Shown here: in pieces, positions 1 to 6,086 of the stretch
How the letters are laid out: every line of letters begins with the position of its first letter
Position numbering within the stretch: position 1 is the stretch's first letter
Assembly (NCBI GenBank): GCA_900555065.1
Contig: USJY01000089.1
Span: 1-6,086 of the forward strand
DNA length: 6,086 nt
Origin: an uncultured Eubacteriales bacterium
GTDB lineage: Bacteria > Bacillota > Clostridia > Oscillospirales > UMGS1783
Reading direction: 5' to 3'
Translations under genes and position numbers: made by a program
Notes under the pieces: generated by a model
What the model saw: only the letters and a program-made list of their open reading frames with translations
Told to the model about the DNA's origin: nothing
The model's database searches: none

Positions 1-6
1 CGCCGT

Positions 7-14
7 CCCTCCCC
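7..14 (-). promoter_or_regulatory. Possible ribosome binding site of an off-window divergent gene
   Basis: The complement reads GGGGAGGG, about 30 nt downstream of the predicted leftward transcription start. No start codon lies between it and the window edge, so the gene itself cannot be seen. The assignment rests only on position and purine content. Confidence 0.35.
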
Positions 15-47
15 GCGCCGCTTACACGGCGATTTTTGATTGTATTT

Positions 48-76
48 ATTATACTCTATTTTTTCCGTACTTTCAA
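48..76 (-). promoter_or_regulatory. Divergent sigma-A promoter reading off the left edge
   Basis: On the minus strand, TTGAAA (complement of 71-76), a 17-bp spacer and TATAAT (complement of 48-53). It mirrors the guaB promoter, and the two -35 boxes are only 9 bp apart. Transcription would start near position 41 and run leftward. A GGGGAGGG ribosome-binding-like sequence (complement of 7-14) suggests a start codon close to or just beyond position 1. Confidence 0.7.
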
Positions 77-85
77 GAATTTGGC

Positions 86-114
86 TTGAAAAATAAATGG
101 GGTTGCTATATAAT
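86..114 (+). promoter_or_regulatory. Sigma-A promoter of guaB
   Basis: TTGAAA (86-91), a 17-bp spacer and a perfect TATAAT (109-114). Transcription should begin near 121, giving a leader of about 29 nt before the GTG start at 150. Such a short leader leaves no room for a large riboswitch, so control, if any, would act at the promoter itself. Confidence 0.85.
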
Positions 115-116
115 AA

Positions 117-1622
<1,506 letters not shown>

Positions 1623-1642
1623 TGTTCACAATAGAGTCTGAA

Positions 1643-1722
1643 CGGGCGCGCGACCCGCATATATTCCATGGGAGCCTTCCCGCTGCGCGGGGTTGGTATC
1701 CCGGCTGTAAATTACCGCGCAG
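1643..1722 (+). other. Inverted-repeat-rich gap between guaB and the TIM-barrel gene
   Basis: Three small dyads lie in the 116-nt gap: CGGG/CCCG (1643-1646 and 1654-1657), GGGA/TCCC (1670-1673 and 1678-1681), and an 8-bp perfect pair CTGCGCGG/CCGCGCAG (1683-1690 and 1715-1722) around a 24-nt loop. The right arm of the last one enters the purine-rich Shine-Dalgarno region (1721-1731). No U-tract follows any of them, so a terminator is unlikely. It could be an RNA processing site or a translational control element for the second gene. I recognise no known riboswitch class. Confidence 0.4.
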
Positions 1723-1731
1723 AGGACGGAG
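1721..1731 (+). promoter_or_regulatory. Ribosome binding site deciding the TIM-barrel gene start
   Basis: AGAGGACGGAG lies 7 nt before the ATG at 1739. It favours that start over the in-frame ATG at 1622, which overlaps the guaB stop and has no purine-rich sequence upstream. Confidence 0.7.
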
Positions 1732-1738
1732 TCTGGCT

Positions 1739-2545
1739 ATGAAACTTTCCTTTTCAACACTCGGCTGCCCCAACTGGAGCTGGCGCGAAGTCCTTTCCAG
1801 CGCCGCGGACATGGGTTATGACGGCATTGAGATCCGCGGCCTGGGCGACGATTTGTACGCGCCCAGCATTCCCGTGTTTTCCCCTGCGCGCATTGATACG
1901 ACCAAGGCGCAGCTGAAAGAGTACGGCGTGTACATCTCCTGTTTTGCGACGGAGTGCCGCCTGTTCGATATCAAAGAGGACGTTGTCGCCAACGTCTCGC
2001 ATTACCTGAACCTGGCGAGCTACCTCGGCTGCAAATACCTGCGCCTGCTCGCCGACGGCGCGCCCGGACCCGGCGCGCCCATAAACGAAAGCCTTGTGCT
2101 CGACCGGATGCAGCGGCTCGCGCCCATGGCGGCCGCCCATGGCGTGACGCTGCTCGTGGAGACGAACGGCGTCTATGCCGATACGAAAAAACTGCGCGCC
2201 CTGCTCGATCAGGTCGACAGCGCCTATATCGGCGCGCTGTGGGACATCAACCACCCTGTGCGCTTTTTCGGAGAGACGGTGGAGCAGACGTATGAGAATA
2301 TCGGCCCGTACCTGAAATATGTGCACCTGAAAGACTCCGTGGCCCTGCCCGACGGATCTGTTCAATACAGGATGCTGACAAAGGGCGATCTGCCCGTGCG
2401 CGAAATGATCGGCCTGCTCAAAAACGCGGGCTATGCCGGTTACCTGTCCCTCGAATGGGTCAAGCGCTGGAATCCCGACCTGGAGGACGCGGGCATTGTG
2501 TTCGCGCATTATATCAACAAGATGAAAACGCTGCTGCACGAATAG
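1739..2545 (+). CDS. Sugar phosphate isomerase/epimerase-like TIM-barrel protein
   Basis: A 268-aa soluble protein of the xylose-isomerase-like TIM-barrel superfamily (AP endonuclease 2 / IolE / hydroxypyruvate isomerase relatives), which uses a divalent metal to isomerise or epimerise sugars and polyols. Family signs are the N-terminal strand KLSFSTLGCPNW, the GYDGIEIRG repeat strand (26-34), and the four expected metal ligands on successive strands: Glu141 (LLVETN), Asp169 (LWDINHP), His196 (YVHLKDS) and Glu239 (LSLEW). The substrate cannot be read from the sequence. The start at 1739 was chosen because AGAGGACGGAG (1721-1731) sits 7 nt upstream and the protein then begins exactly at the first barrel strand. 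The frame is also open from an ATG at 1622 that overlaps the guaB stop, which would add 39 residues. That stretch has no Shine-Dalgarno, uses atypical codons (TTA, AGA, ATA, TGT) and matches no part of the fold. No promoter or terminator is evident after guaB, so co-transcription is likely. Confidence 0.9.
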   Translation: MKLSFSTLGCPNWSWREVLSSAADMGYDGIEIRGLGDDLYAPSIPVFSPARIDTTKAQLKEYGVYISCFATECRLFDIKEDVVANVSHYLNLASYLGCKYLRLLADGAPGPGAPINESLVLDRMQRLAPMAAAHGVTLLVETNGVYADTKKLRALLDQVDSAYIGALWDINHPVRFFGETVEQTYENIGPYLKYVHLKDSVALPDGSVQYRMLTKGDLPVREMIGLLKNAGYAGYLSLEWVKRWNPDLEDAGIVFAHYINKMKTLLHE

Positions 2546-2588
2546 CGGACGGACCCCGGCGCCGCGACACGGCCTGGTGAAACAAAAT

Positions 2589-2619
2589 AAAGAGGCATGG
2601 CCCAGGGCCATGCCTCTTT
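2589..2619. terminator. Strong bidirectional rho-independent terminator
   Basis: A perfect dyad centred at 2604: AAAGAGGCATGGCCC, one central A, then its exact complement, 15 bp per arm (the real loop would open by a few bases). On the plus strand the arm ends in TTTT after the TIM-barrel gene. On the minus strand it ends in CTCTTTATTTTG, after the putative anti-sigma gene. It therefore separates the two convergent operons. Confidence 0.93.
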
Positions 2620-2624
2620 TCAAT

Positions 2625-2638
2625 TTCCGGCGCCGGAA
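2625..2638. repeat. 14-bp perfect palindrome beside the terminator
   Basis: TTCCGGCGCCGGAA reads the same on both strands with no spacer. It lies 5 bp right of the terminator, between two converging genes, where a promoter operator would have no obvious target. It could be a protein-binding site or chance in GC-rich DNA. Confidence 0.5.
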
Positions 2639-2681
2639 CACGGCGCGTTAAAAAACCGACGCGGCGCGACGCATTGTGCGG

Positions 2682-3563
2682 TCATCCGAGCACCTCCACT
2701 TCGGCGCAGCCGCTGACGACGGACGAGACTACCTTGACCAGCTCTTCAAACGCAAGCTGCTCCGCGACGATTTGATATTGTATCCCATCCAGAGAAAATT
2801 CCGCGACATACATATCATAATGGCCGGCCGGCGCGTGCGTCAGCGGGTCATACGGGCCGTACGGCATGGACCGATACCCGAACGTCACCGGCGTTTCCGC
2901 TATATATGAGACTTTAAGCTCATTTTCCGGCAACAGATAACAGCAGTCTTTCACAAGCCCGATTTTGGACGCGGTGAGCGAAAAACCTTTGCAGGCGGCG
3001 ACTGCGTCGGTCAGTCTGGGACTTCCGTCTCCGTAATACGCATGATAAAAGGAAAGCTGTACGGTATCCTCCACCACTGCGCCGTCCTTTCCGACCACAA
3101 CTGCCGCGCTGCCGTTGCCTGCGGCGGCGGACAGGCCGTTCGGGATATAGGGGGGCGTAAGGTCCCTGCCAAAGTAGTCCGCCACGCGCGCGGCGTCCCA
3201 GACCGCCGTATCATACAGCGCGGGGTCGTAATACCTGCGCGCAGCGTCGGAGAATCCGGATATTTCATTAAACGAGACGGCCTGCAGCTGGATCTGAAAC
3301 GCGCGTTTATGATCCGGCGCGGCGGGCGCGCGCGTTATTCCAATGGCGGAAGGGCCGGCGCTGTCCGCGCCGCGCCGGACGTCCCCGTTTAACAGGCCCG
3401 GTAAGGCGATAAACGCGGCGACGCAGACAAAAACAGCGCATGCCGCGGCGACGCTCCATTTGACCCAGGCCGGCCGCCTGCTTTTCGCACGGTATTCGGC
3501 TGCTTCCCAAATAAAACGGTCGCTGATTTCCAGCATGGCGCAGGATAATTTTTCTGCGTTCAT
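2682..3563 (-). CDS. Single-pass membrane protein, putative anti-sigma factor for the adjacent ECF sigma
   Basis: A 293-aa protein with a short cytoplasmic N-terminus (1-33, including ISDRFIWEAAEY), one hydrophobic membrane segment (about 34-56, rich in Ala/Val/Phe) and a large extracytoplasmic domain (about 60-293). The C-terminal part, VAEFSLDGIQYQIVAEQLAFEELVKVVSSVV-like in pattern (253-283), resembles the DUF4367-type end seen in Clostridia membrane proteins encoded next to sigma-70-like factors: a strand, 'dGi.Y.i', then 'EEL.k...S'. There is no zinc-binding HxxxCxxC anti-sigma motif. The anti-sigma role is therefore inferred from topology and from its position. The start codon overlaps the sigma stop as ATGA, which implies translational coupling, and AGAGAGG (3577-3571 on the complement) lies 7 nt before the ATG. 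The stop is TGA. Four cysteines (181, 207, 208, 276) lie in the outer domain and could form disulfides, although the lineage is probably anaerobic. It could instead be a lipid- or drug-sensing co-regulator. Confidence 0.8.
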   Translation of the reverse strand: MNAEKLSCAMLEISDRFIWEAAEYRAKSRRPAWVKWSVAAACAVFVCVAAFIALPGLLNGDVRRGADSAGPSAIGITRAPAAPDHKRAFQIQLQAVSFNEISGFSDAARRYYDPALYDTAVWDAARVADYFGRDLTPPYIPNGLSAAAGNGSAAVVVGKDGAVVEDTVQLSFYHAYYGDGSPRLTDAVAACKGFSLTASKIGLVKDCCYLLPENELKVSYIAETPVTFGYRSMPYGPYDPLTHAPAGHYDMYVAEFSLDGIQYQIVAEQLAFEELVKVVSSVVSGCAEVEVLG

Positions 3564-4147
3564 GAAAATACCTCTCTTTCGCGCAAATATGACCGAAGCG
3601 CCCTGCGCAGGCGGGTCAGACGTACGGAAACATTCTTTTCCGTTAGCCCGACGCGTCGGGAAATATCCTTATACGAGAAAGAAAACCAGTAGCGCAGCAA
3701 AAAAATAACGCGGTTTTCCTCGCTCAGCCCGGATAAAAATGCGTCGAGCATATGCGCGACGTCTTTTGCGGCAAGTTCCGCTTCCACTGTACAGGGCGCG
3801 GGCAGGCAGGATTCCAGTTCCTGCAGGGAGACGGTATAGGCGCTTTTTCGCTTGGCCGCCTGGTTGCTTTGATAGCGTTTCACAGACAGGTTGCGAACAA
3901 TTTTGCAGACAAACGCGGGCAGGGGATCGGGCTCTACGGGCGGAATGGCGCGCCACGCGCCAAGGTAGGCGTCGTTCACGCATTCTTCCGCATCCTGCCG
4001 ACTGCCTGTGATTTGAAATGCAAGGCGCCGGCACAGCGCGCCGTATTTTTTGTCCAGCTCTGAAATCGCATGTTCTGAACGCTGAAAAAACAGCGCTACG
4101 ATCTTTTTATCCTCAATACGCGCCGCCTCCTTTCCCGCCTCAAACAT
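3560..4147 (-). CDS. RNA polymerase sigma-70 family factor, ECF type
   Basis: An alternative sigma factor of ECF size (195 aa from the ATG). Region 2 spans about residues 28-95, with the core-binding DAEECVNDAYLGAW block at 52-65 and the following AFVCKIVRNLSVKRY helix that carries promoter -10 contacts. Region 4 spans about 140-187, with the -35 recognising helix-turn-helix SYKDISRRVGLTEKNVSVRLTRLRRAL. The Cys-rich linker (about 110-125) is poorly conserved. It is followed with a 4-bp ATGA overlap by a membrane protein, the usual sigma/anti-sigma order, so it is probably held inactive at the membrane until an envelope signal arrives. The start is uncertain. The ATG at 4147 has no good Shine-Dalgarno, whereas AAAGGAGG lies inside the frame (4133-4126) 8 nt before an ATT codon at 4117. 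From memory, relatives begin M-x-DK-x-I-x-x-LFF, which matches the residues at that ATT. The true product could thus be 185 aa. The longer form is listed because ATG is the only canonical start. Confidence 0.92.
   Translation of the reverse strand: MFEAGKEAARIEDKKIVALFFQRSEHAISELDKKYGALCRRLAFQITGSRQDAEECVNDAYLGAWRAIPPVEPDPLPAFVCKIVRNLSVKRYQSNQAAKRKSAYTVSLQELESCLPAPCTVEAELAAKDVAHMLDAFLSGLSEENRVIFLLRYWFSFSYKDISRRVGLTEKNVSVRLTRLRRALRSYLREREVFS
4126..4133 (-). promoter_or_regulatory. Strong Shine-Dalgarno inside the 5' end of the sigma gene
   Basis: The complement reads AAAGGAGG, the strongest ribosome-binding sequence in the window. It covers codons 5-8 of the ATG-started frame. It stands 8 nt before an in-frame ATT (4117-4115). 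The only near-cognate alternative, TTG at 4116, is out of frame and stops after six codons. This argues for initiation at ATT or for an error or mutation of an ATG there. Confidence 0.6.
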
Positions 4148-4219
4148 ATATTACGATTTTTAAGTCCATTACTACAGCCTGCTCAAAATTTTTTGCGTAA
4201 CTTCGCTCCTATAGATGAA

Positions 4220-4253
4220 AAGAGGGCGGCGCAAGTCGCTGCGCCGCCCTTTT
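4220..4253 (-). terminator. Rho-independent terminator of the MATE gene
   Basis: An 11-bp GC-rich stem (arms 4223-4233 and 4240-4250, AGGGCGGCGCA with its complement), extended by a G-U and two A-U pairs, with a 6-nt loop. On the minus strand it begins a few bases after the TAA stop and is followed by CTCTTTTCAT. Its right edge nearly touches the stop codon, so there is almost no 3' untranslated region. It also insulates the downstream sigma gene from MATE read-through. Confidence 0.9.
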
Positions 4254-4255
4254 CA

Positions 4256-5749
4256 TTATGATTTCAGTTTTATGCGCTTCCATTTTCCGGAGAGGTAGCG
4301 CAGCAGGATCAGCATGGAACGGACCACCCAGTCGGCGGCCATGGCGTACCACGCGCCCATGAGGCCGAGGTTAAACGTGTTGATGGCGACATGGGCGAAG
4401 ACCGGCCGGATAATCATGACCGTAAGGCACATGATGGCCGCGGTGGCCTTGGTGTCGCCCGCCCCCTGCAGCGCGCCGGACATGGCGAACTGCAGCGCCT
4501 GCAGGGGCTGGTACAATGCGATCAGGCGCATGACCTGCCCGCCGAGAACAACGACCTGCGCGTCGTTTGAATACAGGCGCGTAATCTGCTCGCCCAGGAA
4601 GAAAAACACCGCGCAGCAGATAAAACCGATGATGACGGCGGAGGCCTGGGCGCAGCGGTTATATCCCAGCGCCATATCGGTTCGCTTTTTGCCAAGGCAC
4701 TGGCCGGTCAGCGTCGTCGTCGCGGCCGTGATGGCCTGGCCGGGCATAAAGCTCAGACCCGCGATGTTCAGGCAGACCTGGTGGGTGGCGTATGCGATGG
4801 TGCCAAGCGATACGGCGATGCGCGTATAGGAGATCAGTCCGATGCGCAGCACAAGCTGTTCAAACATGGACGGAATGCCGATTAGGAATATATTGCTCAG
4901 AATCACTCTGTCAAAGGTAAATTTCTCTTTTAAGTTGAGCCACAGGTACCGCTTGCCGCGCAGCAGCACGACAAAGGCCATGATAAAGGCGACCACAATC
5001 CCGATCACGGTTGCGATCGCGGCGCCCGCGACCTCCAGGCGCGGGAAACCGAAATTCCCGTAGATCAGTAAGTAATTGAAAATAACGTTGACAACGTTGG
5101 CTGTGAGATTGTAAATCATGGCGGTTCGGGAATCGCCCACACCGCGCAGCGACGCGGTGACCACCGTGGTCAGGGTCATGGGCAGAAACCCGATCATGCG
5201 GATCTGCATATACTGGGTGCCGGCCACGAAAGTTTCCGTATCCGTCGCGCCCATAAACGCAATCATTTGTCCGGCAAATATGTAGCCGACAACGGAAAAT
5301 AGTACCGAAAGCGCCGCTGTGATCAGCAGCGCGTGCCGCATGACGGAATTGGCGCGGTGCATATCGCCCTCCCCCTTATAGCGGGAAACGAGGGCCGTCG
5401 TACCGACATTGAGCGCTATGAACACCATTTGCAACAGCATAATCGGCTGCGTGCAGATTCCCACCGCCGAGATGGCCTGAGGGCTGATCTGCCCGACCAT
5501 CATCATATCCGCCATGGAGACGAGCTGCGCCAGCACCATTTCCACAAAGGCCGGCAGCGCGATGCGTACCACGTCGCCAAACAGCATTCTATGTGTAATT
5601 CCCGATGGCAGGGTAAGCTTTTGCCGCCCCCGCTTCTTTACGCGATTCTCTTCTTCTTGGCCCTCCTCCAACGGATCCTGGCCCATCTCCACCGCGTCGA
5701 GCGCCAGCTGAACGGATTTCCGCTCCGCTTTTTCCTGCTTTAAATCCAT
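4256..5749 (-). CDS. MATE family efflux transporter
   Basis: A 497-aa polytopic inner-membrane antiporter of the MATE (multidrug and toxic compound extrusion) family, which exports cationic drugs or metabolites in exchange for Na+ or H+. Two homologous MatE halves are visible. Each contains the helix-end signature, ASLRGVGDSRTA (199-210) in the first and GALQGAGDTKATA (425-437) in the second, and about 12 hydrophobic segments run from residue 60 to 485. NVIFNYLLIYG (221-231) and GIPSMFEQL (291-299) are also typical of the family. The substrate cannot be assigned. The first 50 residues are an unusually long, highly charged, Glu/Lys/Arg-rich cytoplasmic tail before the first membrane helix. The ATG is preceded only by a weak GGAA; a stronger AAAGGAAG lies 27 nt upstream behind a small hairpin. 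The gene is monocistronic, with its own promoter, leader hairpin and terminator. The codon style matches its neighbours. Confidence 0.96.
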   Translation of the reverse strand: MDLKQEKAERKSVQLALDAVEMGQDPLEEGQEEENRVKKRGRQKLTLPSGITHRMLFGDVVRIALPAFVEMVLAQLVSMADMMMVGQISPQAISAVGICTQPIMLLQMVFIALNVGTTALVSRYKGEGDMHRANSVMRHALLITAALSVLFSVVGYIFAGQMIAFMGATDTETFVAGTQYMQIRMIGFLPMTLTTVVTASLRGVGDSRTAMIYNLTANVVNVIFNYLLIYGNFGFPRLEVAGAAIATVIGIVVAFIMAFVVLLRGKRYLWLNLKEKFTFDRVILSNIFLIGIPSMFEQLVLRIGLISYTRIAVSLGTIAYATHQVCLNIAGLSFMPGQAITAATTTLTGQCLGKKRTDMALGYNRCAQASAVIIGFICCAVFFFLGEQITRLYSNDAQVVVLGGQVMRLIALYQPLQALQFAMSGALQGAGDTKATAAIMCLTVMIIRPVFAHVAINTFNLGLMGAWYAMAADWVVRSMLILLRYLSGKWKRIKLKS

Positions 5750-5815
5750 TGTAATTCCGGCTTTCCCGCCGACTCACTTCCTTTCTCTGCCCGTGGACAG
5801 CGTCCGCAATGAATC

Positions 5816-5842
5816 AGCCGGCCACCGAGGCTGTGGCCGGCT
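5816..5842 (-). promoter_or_regulatory. 10-bp hairpin in the MATE 5' leader
   Basis: AGCCGGCCAC pairs perfectly with GTGGCCGGCT around a 7-nt loop. On the minus strand it lies about 25 nt after the predicted transcription start and is followed by GATTCATT rather than a U-tract, so it is not an ordinary terminator. It may be a leader stabiliser or part of a control element. A second small hairpin (5758-5771, CGGC/GCCG) lies just before the start codon. I recognise no known riboswitch consensus here. Confidence 0.6.
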
Positions 5843-5872
5843 TGAAACAGACGTGTATTTCTTGATGAATGA

Positions 5873-5881
5873 ATTATACCA
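5873..5881 (-). promoter_or_regulatory. Extended -10 promoter of the MATE gene
   Basis: The minus strand reads TGGTATAAT, a perfect TATAAT with an upstream TGn extension. No good -35 box is seen at 16-18 bp, which is acceptable for an extended -10 promoter. The predicted start near 5866 gives a leader of about 117 nt before the MATE ATG. Confidence 0.6.
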
Positions 5882-5928
5882 TGAACCCTGGCAATAAAAC
5901 AGCCTATTCCCTCAAATTTACAATTTCA

Positions 5929-5956
5929 TTGACAATTATAAATTTTATCCTATACG
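5929..5956 (+). promoter_or_regulatory. Possible rightward promoter with a TATACGTATA palindrome
   Basis: A perfect TTGACA (5929-5934), a 16-bp spacer and TATACG (5951-5956, 4 of 6 matches), in an AT-rich island (about 5882-5980) with no gene. The -10 box is the left part of a 10-bp perfect palindrome TATACGTATA (5951-5960), which could be an operator. A better TATAAA at 5957 is too far from the -35 box (22 bp). It would transcribe into the G-rich repeat and off the window. Confidence 0.45.
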
Positions 5957-5982
5957 TATAAAATTCTTTTCAGAAACGTTAA

Positions 5983-6086
5983 GCGCGGGCGCGAGCACAG
6001 GCGTGGGCACGGGCACGGGCGCAGGGCGCGGGGCATAGGCGCAGGCACGGGCGCGGGGTGCGGACGCGGACGCGGGGGCGCAGGCG
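5983..6086. repeat. Degenerate hexamer repeat RGGCRC (about 16 units)
   Basis: From 5987 the plus strand divides into consecutive units GGGCGC, GAGCAC, AGGCGT, GGGCAC, GGGCAC, GGGCGC and so on to the window end, with a few 7- or 8-base units. The strand is almost free of T and very G-rich. On the minus strand one frame is open from the right edge to TAA at 5981-5979 and would encode an Arg/Ala/Cys/Pro low-complexity tail, so the repeat could be the 3' end of a gene to the right. It could equally be a non-coding minisatellite. The array continues beyond the window. Confidence 0.75.
6005..6033 (+). other. G-quadruplex motif
   Basis: Five G-tracts in a row, GGG at 6005, 6011, 6017 and 6024 and GGGG at 6030, are separated by loops CAC, CAC, CGCA and CGC. 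This fits the standard G3+N1-7 rule with very short loops, which are the most stable kind. Further G-tracts follow at 6049, 6055 and 6074. Confidence 0.75.

Larger units (their letters stand above)
2556..2644. repeat. Imperfect 18-bp direct repeat flanking the terminator
   Basis: CCGGCGCCGCGACACGGC (2556-2573) and CCGGCGCCGGAACACGGC (2627-2644) match at 16 of 18 positions and lie 71 bp apart, one on each side of the terminator hairpin. The second copy overlaps the 14-bp palindrome. No transposase or target duplication was seen. Confidence 0.5.

Noticed and set aside
16..37. Rightward terminator CGCCG-CTTACA-CGGCG followed by ATTTTT
   Set aside because: The stem is only 5 bp and lies in the leader of the divergent leftward transcript. 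An upstream gene ending here conflicts with the promoter arrangement.
1640..1722. T-box or purine riboswitch after guaB
   Set aside because: The TTACCGCG word faintly recalls a T-box end, but the specifier loop, AGGGTGG core and terminator are missing, and no purine riboswitch core is seen.
1754..2641. Antisense open frame over the TIM-barrel gene
   Set aside because: It is a complementary-frame artefact of the real gene, and its start lies within the terminator region with no ribosome binding site.
4140..4169. Nine-codon leader peptide (MDLKIVIYV) before the sigma gene
   Set aside because: It ends just before the internal Shine-Dalgarno, which is appealing, but its own ribosome binding site is weak and so short a frame is expected by chance.
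4148..4200. Autoregulated ECF promoter upstream of the sigma gene
   Set aside because: The AT-rich stretch has GGACTT and CGTA words but at the wrong spacing, and no sigma-A pair fits better than chance.
5979..6086. Minus-strand gene end encoded by the hexamer repeat
   Set aside because: The frame is open to the edge, but a T-poor repeat keeps several frames open. Without the sequence to the right it cannot be called a gene.

Overview
The window reads as chromosomal DNA from a GC-rich member of the Firmicutes, probably a Clostridia / Oscillospiraceae-like gut anaerobe. The evidence is GC-rich coding sequence with AT-rich promoters, sigma-A type TTGAAA-17-TATAAT elements, purine-rich Shine-Dalgarno sequences, and an ECF sigma / membrane-protein pair of a type common in Clostridia. 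No phage, IS, CRISPR, tRNA or rRNA feature was seen. The lineage is an inference from gene style; no marker gene fixes it.

Left part (1-2640): a pair of back-to-back promoters lies at 48-114. One drives guaB (IMP dehydrogenase) rightward and the other fires leftward into a gene whose start is just outside the window. A xylose-isomerase-like TIM-barrel enzyme gene follows guaB after a 116-nt gap. The gap has several small inverted repeats but no U-tract terminator, so the two genes are probably one transcript. It ends at a very strong, probably bidirectional terminator (2589-2619).

Middle part (2682-4147, minus strand): an ECF-type sigma factor gene overlaps the next gene by ATGA. That gene encodes a single-pass membrane protein with a large extracytoplasmic domain, most likely the sigma factor's regulator (anti-sigma). 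The sigma gene has a perfect-looking Shine-Dalgarno inside its annotated 5' end, placed ideally for an ATT codon where I recall family members beginning. Its true start may therefore be ATT, 10 codons inside the ATG.

Right part (4256-6086): a MATE-family multidrug/cation antiporter gene on the minus strand has its own extended -10 promoter, a roughly 117-nt leader with a 10-bp hairpin, and a terminator beginning directly after its stop. To its right is an AT-rich island with a rightward TTGACA promoter and a small palindrome. The window then ends in about 100 bp of degenerate hexamer repeat (RGGCRC) containing a textbook G-quadruplex motif.

The genes suggest three independent units: guanine nucleotide synthesis with a sugar-type isomerase, an envelope-sensing sigma system, and an exporter. 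I see no convincing evidence for an entirely new multi-gene system. The most distinctive signals are the possible ATT start of the sigma gene, the overlapping divergent promoter, the structured guaB/TIM-barrel gap and the G-quadruplex repeat.
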